A stretch of 64,000 nt of DNA, taken from Gloeopeniophorella convolvens. Taxonomy: Eukaryota; Basidiomycota; Agaricomycetes; Russulales. A program made the position numbers and the translations under genes. The DNA lies in assembly GCA_022496205.1 (NCBI GenBank), contig WTXD01000020.1, positions 1 through 64,000 of the forward strand. Reading direction: 5' to 3'. The notes beneath the pieces were generated by a model. The model ran no database searches. It was not told where the DNA came from and saw only the letters and a list, made by a program, of their open reading frames with translations. Below, one piece after another: positions 33,622-46,300 of the stretch. Numbering within the stretch: the first letter of the stretch is position 1; each line of letters opens with the position of its first letter.

Positions 33622-35344
33622 CTATCCGTCCATGTCGAGCTCATCGTCTTCGTCCGGGTCGCAGTGGACCTTCGGGACGAACACTTCTAGCGAGGTTGCC
33701 TCGTCGGGAGAAGCGCCACAGTCGTAGATGTTGAGTTCTTTGATCGGCGCACCACAGCGCTTGCGGCGCTCGACCAGCTTGAGGACGATCTCGTAGATGC
33801 TCCCTGCCTCGCTGTAGGAATTCCCGAAATTCAATTCTTCGAGGAAAAGGTGAGTCAGTTTGGGGAAGAGCAGCGCTGGCGTGGGTTCATCCAGGTCCTG
33901 CGAGGCGACGGATGGGGTGGGATCTCGAGGTGTCATTGACCGTAGAAGCGATTCGGCCCCATGCCACTGGGCAGACACCTTCGTAACATTGGCGCACTGG
34001 TCGAAGAACTGTGTCCAACGTGGAGGTTCGATATCTGAGTTGATAGGGATGAAGACATGGACTGATTTCAGCTCCACCATGTGGAGCGCCGTGCACGCCT
34101 CCAGCCATACAACCTCGTGGTGCTCCTGCACATTAGACAAGTGATCTTGGAACTCGAGGCTGACGAAGGTCTCGTCGAGAGCCATCGACGGGACGGCAGG
34201 CGTGACGAGCGAGGGACTGCCCCGCACGCCGATCTTCGTGTCCGCGTAATGGCCTTGAACTTCGAGGCTGAGGGTCTTGATTGTGACGGAGCGCGTCCGA
34301 TGGAAGCGCGACAGAACAGAGGGGGCAACCGTTGGCCATGATGCTGCCTCGGCTTGATTCGTGGCAATGAAGCGTAGAACGAGGTCCCGTAGGACAGGCG
34401 CATGGAGGGACTGGAAGATGTGTAGAACGCTCGAGCTGGGCCCCGTGAGGTTCATCTGACGAAGCCGTGGCATTTCGGTGACGATTTGCGCCATAAGAGT
34501 GGGCTGTGACGACACCGGAGCTAGACATTTCTCGAGGGTGAGTTGTTCCAAACAAGGGCTATTTGTGATTACATTGATAAGGTCATCCAGAGTACCCAAT
34601 TGAGGGGGTTCTAATGTGGTGCTCCAAGACACGGAGATGATGGAGAGGTGGGTGAGTGTGCGTTTTGGAAAGTACGCCCAGGGGATGTGAATATTGTAGA
34701 GGTGCATCTTTCGTAACCTTGACGATTGTCGGTGGAATAGTCTAAACTGACTCGTCAAGGCAGACGGATTATACGATACCGCAATAGGCGGATTCGCGAC
34801 ACTAAATCCCCTCAAGTCGAGGTCTTCCAATGTGGGTGCTTCCGTTTCGAGCAGATTTCGCAATGCACCGCCATCCTCCAGGCCGGACAAGGCTAATCTC
34901 GATATCCGGGAAGAATGGCGTGTCAATGAATGAAGCAAGTCGGTATGAGGTGTATCCAAGTTGACATCCAGAGGTGCATTCTTTGAGCGGGAAAGCATCT
35001 CGATAAGCCATTGCTGGTTGCACCGGCGTGGAATAATGTCCCAAATCGCACTCCACAGAGAAGAATCGCTGAGGGCAACCTCGCGCCAGTGACAACACAC
35101 ATGTGTGACAGCGCTCAACAAGGGAAGCTGTGGCACGTCCTCGTAATAATCTCTATCGTCCCGAAGAAGATGAAAGATGTGCGCGAGGAGTTCGGTGGGG
35201 AGAAGGGAGATGGGGGAGAGTGCGTTGAGCTGCGCATATAGCAAGCGCATACGTAGTTCTGTGGAATTGATGTCCTCCAGGATGGTGGCCCGTAAGTTTC
35301 TTCTGAGTTCTGGGTCTCGGTTGCAAGCGACCCTTACAGCCCGA
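33622..35344 (-). CDS. F-box protein F4 (first-intron acceptor lost)
   Basis: The frame is open from the conserved exon 2 start (about 35344) to the stop at 33622. The first internal ATG, 35250, gives 542 aa starting just before the F-box (NALSPISLLPTELLAHIF ... VTHVCCHWREVALS ... SLWS); LRR-like repeats follow. The 32-nt first exon is present upstream (ATG at about 35441, GTGAGTC donor). The acceptor region, CTCTCAG|T in F3 and F6, reads CTCTGT here, so the AG is gone. Either a cryptic acceptor is used or translation begins at 35250. The body has no stop. Confidence 0.78.
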
Positions 35345-35573
35345 CAGAGAAAATTGCGTCAGGCTAGAAGCAGAAGCGACAGCAACCCCTCGCGGACGAT
35401 AGACTCACATTTCGTCGATGGTCCCGGAATATTTTTGCATGGACGACCCGGGATAAACTCGCGATACACGGACGTTAGGTGGTGGTCAAAGGAATGGACC
35501 AAGTAGTCTCATTCCTGACGGTGTAGATCTAGATGTGGTGTGCAAGGGGGCAGGGGGAGGGGACCGGGGGACC

Positions 35574-36452
35574 AGGACCCTGCCAAACCCCTATGGAGGT
35601 TAGATCCTGAGGAGCAGATTTTCGGTTCTCTTCGGGATCTCCGGCCCGGGACGTCCCGGAGCGGGCCGGCAAGATTCGGTTCTTTTCCATCTAACCTCGC
35701 ACAACCTCTGCGCTGCAACAGCAGATCTCAGTCGTTTCTGCATGTAACTTCGGCCAGGGCCTCCCATCGGCCTCGCGTTTCATGCAGTGCTGCATAAATA
35801 AGACTTTTTTTACAGCAGACTAGGCGCTGAGTGAGAAAGCATAACATGATTAGTACCTCAAGTCACTTATTCGAATCCCAAGCTACCAGAGACAAGTTTA
35901 CTGTGCTTTAGTTGACAAATAAAACAGCTTGGGACACCTTTGAACCCATTCGAGGGTGTCTGTGTGGCCCAATTCCCGCTAGCAGCAGTGTATTTGTTGA
36001 CAAGAACTCCATAGACCGAAGGAAGAATCAGCCGGGATTCGAACCCCGGACCTTCCCGCGCGCACAATCATGGTCGGTATGATGCTTACCATTACACCAA
36101 CGCAACATTCCGGCTCGCTCGTCTTGTGTCCCATATGACTACTGATATTGATATTGGTACCAACATGGCTATATTGTCACAACGGAGCAACAAATGAAAG
36201 GCTACGGGTGATACTCAGATATAGGATCTCTCACAGTGGTCTCAGAGCACTAATTACCAAGCGTATTCCATAAATTTCTCATCATACCTACCCCGGATCG
36301 GTGGTCAGCGGACCAGATTCGGTCCTTTTGCCATGTAACATCGGTTGGTCACGAGACCGCATTCGGTTCAAAAGCATCTAACCTCCTCCCCCGGGCCGGC
36401 GGTTTTCGGTTTTTTTTGGCATCGGAGCTCTAGCTGACTTTGGCAGGGTCCT
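35574..36452. mobile_element. Non-autonomous TIR element, 879 bp
   Basis: The ends are inverted: AGGACCCTGCCAAA at 35574 and TTTGGCAGGGTCCT ending at 36452. Both are flanked by GGGGACC (35567-35573 and 36453-36459). Subterminal GAGGTTAGAT sequences are also inverted. There is no transposase frame. A 7-8-bp duplication would suit a hAT-like element, but the flanks are G/C-rich and low in complexity. It separates F4 from the next duplicated block. Confidence 0.55.
36027..36107 (-). other. tRNA-like sequence (Pol III boxes), not a functional tRNA
   Basis: On minus it has an A-box-like TGGTGTAATGGT (36099-36088) and a canonical B box GGTTCGAATCC (36045-36035) at normal spacing. The acceptor ends do not pair, the T stem has a mismatch, and the best anticodon hairpin (ATCAT/ATGAT) lacks U33. 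Downstream on minus about 200 bp follow to an A7 run at about 35812-35806, which would suit a SINE-like body. Confidence 0.5.
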
Positions 36453-36846
36453 GGGGACCGGGGGACCGGGGGACCGAGTGACGACGAATCTCATTGGCTA
36501 GCAGAATAAAGTTTTTTTTGCTGAACATGCCGCCCTCTCTCTGGTCTCTGCATGTGCAGACCTTAGTAACCACAGGCCTCTCTCCCCGGGGATTGTTGGG
36601 GGCCGCGCGGCAACGGCTGGACACTCAACCGCGACGGCCGTCATGCACATCGACGCCCGCCAGGACCTTGTAACGGAAAACGGTCGTTTCGTTACTCGAG
36701 TCCGTTTTAGGAGACTATCTATGGCCTACCGAACGCGTTACTTCAACTAGTGTTGCACGGCGCTCCCATCCTTCCCTCAACGGGCCCACCTCTTGCCTCT
36801 TCACCGCACCAGCGATGTCCGCTCGCTCCTCTCCCTGCTTGTGAAG
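36453..36846. other. TM5 upstream region
   Basis: From about 36595 this is the shared spacer that precedes TM genes, including one copy of the conserved motif at 36601-36628. 36453-36594 is unassigned. Confidence 0.45.
36601..36628 (+). promoter_or_regulatory. Conserved intergenic motif, copy 5
   Basis: CGCGGCAACGGCTGGACACT upstream of TM5. Confidence 0.4.
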
Positions 36847-37230
36847 ATGCCCGCTCTAGCCCATGCCCGCTTTCTCCGCCGCTCCCTCTTCGCTGCATTT
36901 GTCCCCACCATTCGTGCCAGCCCGTGCGCTTTCTTGAATTCTCTCTTCCTCTCAGGCTCTGACATACCTCTCCACCCGGCTCCAGCACCCGCCATTGCAG
37001 CGGCCTCTCGGGCAGCGTCCGTCCTGCCATCGACATCGTCTTAAGTCTGCCCCCCCCCCCCCTTCCCTCCACCTGCGTGCTCCGTGCCCTGCGCCCCTCC
37101 CATCGTGAGTCATCCTTCAAGTCGGCCGTCTGCCCGTGTCGCAGAGCCAGACTGTGAGTACAGCGGCAGCTCGGGCCTGCGCTACCCGCCAAAGGCCTGC
37201 AGCCATGTCAACAGCATCAGGAAGCCCTGA
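36847..37230 (+). pseudogene. Small membrane-protein gene TM5, decayed
   Basis: Exon 1 is open from ATG 36847 (FLRRSLFAAFVPTIRAS). The intron 1 acceptor, CACCCAG in other copies, reads CACCCGG. The sequence after exon 2 contains a C9 run and lacks the transmembrane part of exon 3. Only the tail region, about 37120-37230, is left. Confidence 0.6.
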
Positions 37231-37312
37231 GCGTGGTGTGTCTGATGACTCACGAAGTGCGTACTGCACTTTTCCTGCGCCTGTGCCAAAGCGGTTGAGG
37301 TAGTGGTCGTGA

Positions 37313-37446
37313 GGGCACCGGGGGAGGAGGTGTTGGGGGTGCCGGTGCCGGGGATGCCGGGGGTGGTGGATATGGGGCGGGAGAGCCCGTACCGGTATGT
37401 GCATGGTGCACCGCTGCATAATGTCGTCGAGGAGGACGAGGAGTAG
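37313..37446 (+). pseudogene. 3' fragment of a Mug8-family gene
   Basis: Encodes the last roughly 43 aa of the Mug8 protein (GEEVLGVPVPGMPGVVDMGR ... APLHNVVEEDEE) and its stop, and runs without a break into the Mug8 downstream repeat. Nothing upstream of it matches Mug8, so it is a truncated duplicate joined to TM5. Confidence 0.8.
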
Positions 37447-38218
37447 GTGCGCACGTGTTGTGCCTGGACCGTGTCCCTCTTCCCTGTGTCTGCGTCTGCG
37501 TTTGATCTCGTGCGTTTCTTTCTTTTTTGAATTTCTGTCCTGTTGACTCGGCTCTATGGCTGCCTCTGATCCTGATACGTCGCTCGCTCGCTCTCTCTAG
37601 CGCTGCTGCTGCTGCTGCTGCTTGATACTTTTCTGGGCACCCTGCTTTACTCGCTCGCTCATTTTCTTTTCTCTTTCTCTTTTTCTTTCTCTTCTACTGG
37701 GCTCGTGGTACGGGTCTGCACACACACATGTACACACACACACACGCACACACATCGACATACCTCTATATACAGTACGTACGAACGCTCTGCGCACTAT
37801 ATTCGAAAGTACCCCTCATGCAATATGGCCAAGTGCGGTGCTTGTCAAGATTTGAGGCGCCTTCGCGCGCCTTTGGCGTGATGTTGCATCACCGGCGCTT
37901 ACTGGGAACTATGGCGCTAGGGCCTTGTGGGCGCCCCAGTCGGCGTACTAGCGGAGAATGTGTCAAATATGCTCGAGCAAGAGTCCAGAAGGAAACGGCG
38001 GCGCGCCTGCACACCAGCAGCAATATGATCCTAGCCCCGCGCTGCAAATCGCCACACAAACAAATCGTAAACATAGTGATACGGCCCTCAGGACATGGCG
38101 TCGAATCCTGCAGTACAAGGTTGAGAGGACATGATCGGTAGGCGAGCCAACCCGGATGAATGTCATGCATAGTATTTAGTCAGCTCTCTTGTGCGCCGCG
38201 ACCCCGATGATGCTATAG
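37447..38218 (+). repeat. Mug8 downstream repeat, copy 3, and F-box 3' flank
   Basis: Nearly the same as 29252-29823 throughout, including a CTG run at 37604-37622, CA repeats at about 37718-37755 and the F-box 3' flank. No gene. Confidence 0.75.
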
Positions 38219-40052
38219 CTATCCATCTGTGCCGAGTTCAGCGTCTTCGTTCGGGTCCCGGGGGACTTTCGGAGCGAGTGCTTCTAGCGAAGCTGCATCT
38301 TCAGGAGAAACGTCACAGCGGTAGGTGCAGAGCTCTTCGATCGGCGCGCCGCAGCGCTCACGGCGCTCGACCAGCTTGCGGACGATCTCGTAGAAGCGCC
38401 CTTCGTCGCTGTAGAATCTCCCAAAGGTAAATTCTCGGAGGGAGAGGCGAGTCAACTTGGGAAAGAGCAGCGGTGGCGCGGGTTCAATCGAGTCTTGAGA
38501 GGAGACGGACGGCGTGGGATCTCGAGGCGTCATCGACCGTAGAAGCGACTCGGTCCCGAACCATTTGACGGACACCTTCGTGACATTGGTGCATCGGCCG
38601 AAGAGCTGTGTCCAACGAGGGGGCTCGATAGTTGAGGTGGCAGAGGCGGTGACATAGACTGATTCCAGCTCCACCATGCGGAGCGCCGTGCATGCCTCCA
38701 GCCATACAACCTCGTAGTATTCCTGCACATTAGACAGGTGATCTTGGAACTCGAGGCTGACGAAGGTCTCGTCGAGGGGCAACGACGGAACGTTAGGCGT
38801 GAAGACCGAGGGGCGGCCCCACACGTCGATCTTCGTGTTCGCGTAGACGCCAGAGACTTCGAGACTGAGGGTCTTGACTGTGACGGAGCGCATCCGGTGG
38901 AAGCGCGACAGAACAGAGGGGGAAACTGTTGGCCACGATGCCACCTCGGCCTGATCCGTGGCAATGAAATGTAGAACGAGGTCCCGTAGGACAGGCGCGT
39001 GAAGGGACTGAAAGATGGGTAGAATGCTCGAACTAGGCCCCGTGAGGTCCATCCGACGAAGCCGTGGCATTTCGGTAACTGTTTCCGCTAGAGGAGTGGG
39101 CCGTGACGACACCGGAGGTAGACAGTTGTTGAGGGTGAGCTGTTCCAAACAAGGGCTATTCGTGATTACGTCGAGGAGGTCATCTAGAGTCCCCAGTCGA
39201 GGGATTGTTGATGTGGTGCCCCAAGACACGGAAAATATTTCGAGGTGGGTAAGTGTGCGTTTCGGAAAGTACGCCCATGGGATGTGGATATTGTAGAGGT
39301 GCATCCTCCGTAACTTTGACGATTCTGGGTGGAATAGCCTAAACTGACTCGTCGAGGCAGACGAATCATACGACACCATGACCGACCGACCTGCGCCAGT
39401 CAATGCCACCATGCGAAGGTCTTCCAGTGCGGGTGCCTCCGTTTCGAGCAGATCTCGCAATGCACCGCCATCCTCCAGGCCAAACAGGGACAATCTCGAG
39501 ATCCGAGAAGAATGGTGTGTCAATGAATGAAGCAAGTCGGCATGAGGCGAATGGAGTTGTATATCGAGAAGTGCATTCTCGGAGCGGGTGAGCATCTCGA
39601 TGAGCCATTTCTGGTTGCACTGCAGGATATTGTCCCGGATTGTACTCCACAGAGACGAATCGCCGAGGGCAGCCTCGCGCCAGTGACGACACACATATGT
39701 CACAGCTATTAGCGGGGGTAGCTGTGGCACGTCCTCACGATAAGCTCTATCGTCCCGGAGGAGATGAAAGATGCGCGCGAGGAGTTCGGTGGGGAGAAGG
39801 GAGATGGGGGCGAGTGCATTGAGCTGCGAATATGGCAAGCGCATACGTGGCTCTGTGGAATTGATGTCCTCCAGGATGGCGGCCCGTAAGCTTCTTCGAA
39901 GCTCTGGGTCTTGGTCGCAAGGGATCCTTGCCGCCAGACTGAGAGAAAACTGCGTCTGGCTGGCGAGCAGGAAGCAGGAGTGTCAGTCACTAGTCACCCT
40001 TCACGGGCGATAGACCTACTTTCCGTCGACAGGCCCAGAAAACTGTTTGCAT
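38219..40052 (-). CDS. F-box protein F5 (first exon shifted)
   Basis: Exon 2, 39938-38219, is fully open: F-box (NALAPISLLPTELLARIF ... VTYVCRHWREAALG ... SLWS) and LRR-like repeats; 541 aa from the internal ATG 39844. The first exon (ATG 40052) is 33 nt instead of 32 because of one extra T in TTTT, and its donor reads GTAGGTC. As written, it joins exon 2 out of phase. Either the gene starts at 39844, or the extra base is an error and the product is 583 aa. It is divergent from NLR gene N2, 763 bp away, mirroring F1/N1. Confidence 0.8.
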
Positions 40053-40180
40053 GGGCAACCAAGGATAGACTCGCAACGCGCGTTAAGTGATGATCAAAAG
40101 AACGGACGAAAAAGGATCGCACGGCCAGGCCTGGCCAGGCGCGGCGGTGGGCGGAGCTGGGCGCTCCGGAGCGGCTGAGG

Positions 40181-40210
40181 ACCGCGCGGCAACGGCCGGA
40201 CACTCAACAA
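40181..40210 (+). promoter_or_regulatory. Conserved intergenic motif, copy 6
   Basis: CGCGGCAACGGCCGGACACT in the spacer between divergent F5 and N2. Confidence 0.4.
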
Positions 40211-40214
40211 CGAA

Positions 40215-40814
40215 GAGTATGCCAGCGCGAGGAGGCGCGAGGCGTCTGATCTCATCTGCACGTCAGATCGACGTGCGAACGCATTGTACGTATGCATCCA
40301 ATACACCGCGTCAGGCAGACCGCTTGTTCGGCACCCCGGCCTGCTCTCATCGCACGATATTCATCCCATTCTCGCATTTCAATCTTTCTTCCCGTCCAGT
40401 CATTCTTCTCTCCATCTCGCTCTCCCAGTCCCGCGCGTTGTGGGCCATGTTTTCGGGCTGGCGTCGCTCATCGCTGTCGCCGCATCGTCGTTGGTGGGTG
40501 AATGGGTATGCAGGTAATTACCTGCGCGTTCTCGATATCGGGATTGTCAGGTAGCGCGTATATGTGCTGTGCGTCGCCAACGATACAGGGACCATGTGTT
40601 GAGCGACGCTGTGGCCGTCTTCGATGTCGGTTTCGTTGCCGGTGCTAGCGCCGCGGAATTGCGCAGTCGATATTCGATTTATCACTGCGTGCCAACCTCG
40701 GCGCCGACTTAACACCACGAATAGCCAAGTTCAGCGCTGGTCTTCCGCATTCCCCTCTGCCCACAAGACCTCTTTCTTCCCCTCTGCAAAACAACCGGAA
40801 GTCCCTTCATCCCC
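40215..40814 (+). repeat. Upstream region shared by N2 and N3
   Basis: Closely matches 59635-60246 (AGGCGTCTGATCTCATCTGC near the start, TTTTCGGGCTGG near the middle). It probably contains the NLR promoter and 5' UTR. Short open frames are not preserved between copies. Confidence 0.65.
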
Positions 40815-43219
40815 ATGCCTGCGATCGAGCCTTCGAGTGCGGAGCACTACCATTCGCTTTTCCTCGAGGCTTTGGAAAACTACAAGAAAAAGACAGGACG
40901 GGATCCCGTTGCCCATACCCTCGTTGCCCAGCTCAATACATCCCCAGAAGAGGTTACTCGTTTACTTCAGGAGGAAGCGGAGCGGTTGGACGCGGTCCAT
41001 AAGAGCCGCTGGAGGACACGCATGTGCGAGAAGATCGCGCCGATCGTCGAGATCATCCGTCCACTCTGCGACACGGCTGGAAAGGCCACGGGTCTCGTGC
41101 GTTCTAGATGTCCACAATCTGTAGCTATGCACTGATACGTCGGGTTTAGGCGTTCAAACCGGGAGAAACGATCTTCGGTGTCATCGGAATCCTCCTCACG
41201 GTGCGTATCTCGACCAACATCCCTCCTTTCGTGTCCCGCTTGCTGAATATGTTCTAGATCCCAGACAATTACAAAAAGAATCACGAAGCATTGATGGGAC
41301 TACTCGAGCAAATGACGCACTTCCTAGGGCGCCTCAGGACGTTGATCGTTCCAGAAGACGTCCCATTCGACGACGCGATGACGAAGATCATAGTGGATAT
41401 CTTGGTCGAGTTGATTCGCGCGTTCGCGCTCCTCACTGAAAGAATGAGCCCCAGCGACGGTTTCATTCGTGAGTTCATCCCACTCTCGAGAGACCTGACA
41501 CAGCTCAACGCAGGCCCAGCCATGGCAAAACGTCGTCTAAGGAAGGCTCTCGCTACGTTTTCTGGAGATAAGGAGGTTGAGAGCATGCTCAAACGACTGG
41601 ATGAGCTCACCAAGGTGGAACACTTGATGGCTACGGCGGAGACACGGCGCGACATCGCAATCGTCAAGCGGGAACAGCGTAGACAAGAGCGTACGTCTCT
41701 GTGATTTTCATGCGCCTGGTTGAAGCGTCTGAGTGGTCATTACAGGTATGCAGCGGGCGGAGCGGTACCAGAAATGGTTATCTGTGCCGAACTCGTCGAC
41801 GAACCAAGCGACTGCATCCGAGGCTCGCTACTCTGACACCTCAATGTGGCTCGTTCGTGGACAAGCTTACGAGGAGTGGAAGTCCAGCGGCACGCTGCTG
41901 TGGGTTACTGGCAAGCGTATGTCGTTCAATATCTCCTTTTCGACGAGAACTGACCTTTTCTGGCAGCGGGAGCGGGCAAAACCGTCATCTGGTAGGCAGC
42001 TCATCGAACACGCTGTCACGAGCTACTATCTAACTTGACCACTTCCCGGGGATTAGCTCTACAGTCATCAAAGATCTACAGGACTCACTGCGTTCCAGCG
42101 GGTCTTCAACGACCCTGGCGTACTTCTACTGCGACTTCAGGGACACCAACAAGCAATCCTACCGTAGCCTTCTCGGCTCCTTGCTGATCGACCTTTCCAC
42201 TCAATCGGACGTGTCCGATAATCTACTGCACGACCTATTTTCGAAGTATGAAGATGGCTCCCGGGAGCCCGACGCCAACGATCTCATGGATTGCCTGAAG
42301 GAGATGCTCGTCCAGTCAGATGGCACCAGGTACATCGTCGTTGATGCTCTGGACGAGATGCCGAACTACGGCGTATCTTCGTCACGTGCGAAGTCCCTGG
42401 AGCTTGTGAGCAATCTCATGAGCTTGGGGCTCTCGGGCCTGCAGATCTGCATTACTAGCCGTCCTGAGGACGACATCGGCCACGTTCTCCGGCCGTTGAC
42501 GCACCGACAAGTGGTCATCGATCAGGAGAAAAGACACCACGACGATATCACTCGATTGATCCGGTCAGTCATCGAGTCGAACCCGAAGACGCGGGCGTGG
42601 GGGGAGGCGATCAGGGAAGAGGTGATTGGAGCCTTATCAGAGAAGGCAGATGGCATGTCAGTCATGTGTCTAGGTCAGGGCGCGAAGGGTGGGCTCATGT
42701 TGTATGCAGGTTCCGATACGTCTCCTGCCAGCTTGACACGCTCTGTGAATGCCCGATGTCGAAGATCCGGCCCACCCTGAAATCACTCCCCACCACTCTT
42801 CACGCGACATACGAAGCTACGCTGGAACGGATCAGCGAGGAGAAGTGGGATTACGCCCATCGGTTGTTCCAATGCCTGTCATTTTCCACGCGCCCACTCT
42901 ACGTGGAGGAGCTTGCAGAGGTTCTTGCTGTCAGCCTGGACGAAGAAATCCCCACGTACCACAACGACTGGCGATCGGATGATCCGGAGAGTGTGGTCCT
43001 ATCCACTTGCCCCGGAAATTTCATACAAGTTATTACGGAACATCAATGGCACCACAGTAGCCCTCAGCGGATTGTGCAATTCACACATTTCTCGGTCAAG
43101 GAGTTCTTGGCCTCCGATCCGCTTTCCCACTCAAAGGCGAATGTTTCTCGTTTCCGTGTCCTTCCCGGGCCGTCCCATGCCGTTCTCGCGAGGACATGCC
43201 TCGGTATCCTCCTCCGACC
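40815..43219 (+). pseudogene. NACHT-ankyrin NLR N2, 5' part (cut by LINE)
   Basis: Exons 40815-41096, 41150-41200, 41258-41690, 41746-41916, 41967-41991, 42057-42656 and the start of exon 7, 42710-43219. Exon lengths 51, 433, 171, 25 and 600 are exactly those of N1. The N-terminal helical domain (SAEHYHSLFLEALENYKKKT) is followed by NACHT with Walker A GKPGAGKT across exons 4-5, Walker B VVDALDE and ITSRPE. The coding sequence stops being NLR-like at 43219, where a LINE is inserted; read-through meets a stop at 43289. Without the LINE the frame would continue in phase into 51263-53351. As it stands, only a receptor without ankyrin repeats could be made. Confidence 0.88.
43206..43219. repeat. 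LINE target-site duplication, left (14 bp)
   Basis: ATCCTCCTCCGACC recurs at 51249-51262 just after the poly(A). Confidence 0.92.
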
Positions 43220-43307
43220 CAGCTTCTTTTCTTTGTACCACCATCACTATAGGGAAACCGCCTGGCGTCCTCGCGACCCCCATAGTTGATCGTCGTTCTA
43301 TAGTACC

Positions 43308-46300
43308 TTGCACACAATGACAACCCTTCCCGGCGACCCTCCGGGTCCTCAGACTGACCCACCGGGGTCTATTTATGAGCCGTCCAGCCAGCCCACGCAG
43401 GACGGCTGCTCAGAACTCCAAATCTGGGCAACCAACCACAAATCAGAATCAGCCATCGTCGCTGTAGCCCCCGAACTCGTCAATCGCAGTGGCTTCGCCC
43501 GAGGAGTCCTACCTTCGGACCCCGACTTCGCTCACAACGACGAAGTCAGAGGCGATTCGGTCGCCGGAATCTACCAAGCCGACACGGTGAACGAAATCGC
43601 CATCCAATTCGCACAGCAGGCCAAACACCCCGCGGCCCCACCCCCACAAGGCTGGTGGGACTCTGGTGACTCCGACCCTAGCGAACACCTAGAGTGGGCA
43701 AACCACAACGCCTCCTCTACAGACATCCTCGAGACCATCAGCTCTATCGCCAAAGGAGCTGCCCTCGGCCTCACGTCCACCACGCCCCCTTCAGACTCCG
43801 GCATCATTGATAACGCACGTCAGGAAGTCGCGAGGCTAGCGGCTATCCTCGGACCGTACCCGGCCCGACTCGTCGTATGCGAATCTTGCGCATCTACCGA
43901 CCACGATGATATCATCACCGACAAAGACTTCGCGTCCATCCTCGTGTCCACCATCCCGGAACGTCAGAACATCCGCGAACAACTCCTGGAGCTGTACAAA
44001 TCCAAACTGACCAAAGAATACAACGACAAGTACCCCTCAATGGCCACGCAAATGCACGCTGACGCCAAGAAGGAACTTGACTTCGAGCTTGCTGACTACC
44101 GCGCCACCATGACCGCAGATAGTCAACTCCAGGTCAAAGAAGAGATCGAACAGCACAACAAGGCTTACCGCGCAGAACAGATGCGTCAAAGACGTCTTGA
44201 GGTCGACAACGACCCAACTTTCCAAGGCAACCTCGCCAACCTCGACCAACTCGTGCTCGACGAACGTCGTAACCAAATCCTCAACGACCCTCGCTTCAAA
44301 TCAACCCTCCTCCAATTCAAACAGGATGAGTATGCTGCAGCACTGCAACGAATTCGCGACGAACTTCGCAGTTTCGTTGATGCTGAGCGAGATCGCCTCA
44401 TCGACTCCATCCGTTACCACGCACTTATTGCGGCGCAACAAGCTCACCTTACTCTCCCTGAGAAAGCCTTCATCCCAGGCTCTACTAACATCAGCGCCGA
44501 ACAGTACGCGCAGGCGGGAGCGCTGGTCAATCAACAGAATGTATACATACCGAACTTCGACGCCATCCTCGACCGCGCGATCCCACAAGACTTCAAAGTA
44601 GAGGACACCGAACAACCGAGAATCCCATCTCGCGAAGGGTCCAAAACCCCTCAAGCAGAACGGCGACCCACTACGCCACTATCATACGTGACGTGGCCGG
44701 AGGAGATCGTACAAACTACTAACGGCGGTCTCGCCGCGAGCATACATAACCCTACTAGACCACCCTCACCCATACAGGTAGACCCACCAGCTCGATCAGA
44801 ACTTCCCGTCCGCGCGGCCTCGCAAGAGTCAGTCGACTATGAGGCGATTCTTGACGCGACGGGTAGAAACAAACTGAAAGAGCTCAAGATGGAGGTCGAA
44901 CAAACGGTCATCCAAGAGCCCAACTACTTCGACATGTCCGACGCGACCAAGCCTCCGGGCTGGCTCGCCGCCCTCAACAAATCTATCACCGACAACTTCT
45001 CAGAGCTTAACGCTCGTCTCCAGCGCCTCGAGACTAACAACCCGTTGTTACAGAAATCCGCTGCGTCCGGCGGCGGATTCAGTCGGGTGGTCGTCTCCAA
45101 CCCCGAGATGCTCACCAAATCACAGAACGCACGCATCGACGACGTAGTTGCGTCTAACCCTCTTGACCCGAACAATAACCCACCACCTGAGGGCGCCTTC
45201 GAGGTCTACTCCAAAGCAGTCTGGACCAAAGCAACAGGCGTCCCAGGCAGCAAGGCGGTCGCAGATGCCGAAGCCACCATGGCTTCCTTCCAGAACCAAC
45301 CCGACAAGACTCGGGCGCAGCAGACCATCGACACAGCCCGCCGAACCTTCGCTGACCCTCCTCCCCACCCTCTTACGCGACAGAACGAATGGCACGGAGT
45401 AACTTACGCCAGAGCGGCGGGGAAGAACCGTTCCAAGAAAGACCCCGCCGTCGCCAAAGCCTCGGTCACACTCACCGACCAGGCCAAACCAGAGAACGCC
45501 CCGCCGACCAAAGCGAACGAACCTCTTCCCCCACGGAAGTGGTCGTTCTCCGCCAAACGGGCGCAATGGACTCGTTCGTCACCCATGAACGCACCTCTGA
45601 GTACAACATTTGCCAGCGTGTCCAACGTCTCCTACGCGACAATCGAGTCAACCTACCACTCGTAGCAGGACGTTGGGCACGCAACACCAACAACTACGTG
45701 TATCGCTTCGCAGATCACGTTAACCCAGACCGTATCAAGCAGATAGCTCACTTCCTACTCGCTCCCTTCCCCGAAGGCGGGGAAGTTCTCATCCACAACG
45801 CGTGGTCTCGCGTTGCTCTGCACGGCGTCCCATGTTACCCCATCGGGGACAATGGGGATCGCGAGGGCGCCATCTATACAGAAGGCCAACTCGTCCAAGA
45901 ACTCACCTACGCTAACCCCTCACTCAAAAACATGAAGTTTACTCTGACCCCACGATGGGTCAGACGCCCTAGCGAAATGCAGGGGCAATCGCTCTCTTCC
46001 ATATCTTTCGCTTTCACCGACTACGACGGTGAAATAACTAAGTCCCTTTTGAAGAACAGCGAAATCTTCATGTTCGGTAAACGCGTCAAATGCGAAAAAT
46101 GGGTCACCCGCCCGACCCTCACCCAATGCAACCGGTGCTGGCAGTTCGGCCATCTCGCACCCACCTGCAGACTGTCGAAAGACAAACACTGCTGCTATAT
46201 CTGCGGCGGCAACCACCTCTCAGCCAACCATGCAACCGACTGCGTCAACAAGACCGACATCAAGCGCCACCCCCAACACGGCGCCTGCCAATGCGTCTTC

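Noticed and set aside
36027..36107. tRNA gene on minus
   Set aside because: A and B boxes are present, but the acceptor stem does not pair, the T stem has a mismatch and the anticodon loop lacks U33. Treated as tRNA-like only.
42597..43289. Independent 230-aa protein and the 538-aa protein at 61892-63508
   Set aside because: Their first residues come from reading through NLR intron 6 and out-of-phase exon 6; only the exon 7 part is real.
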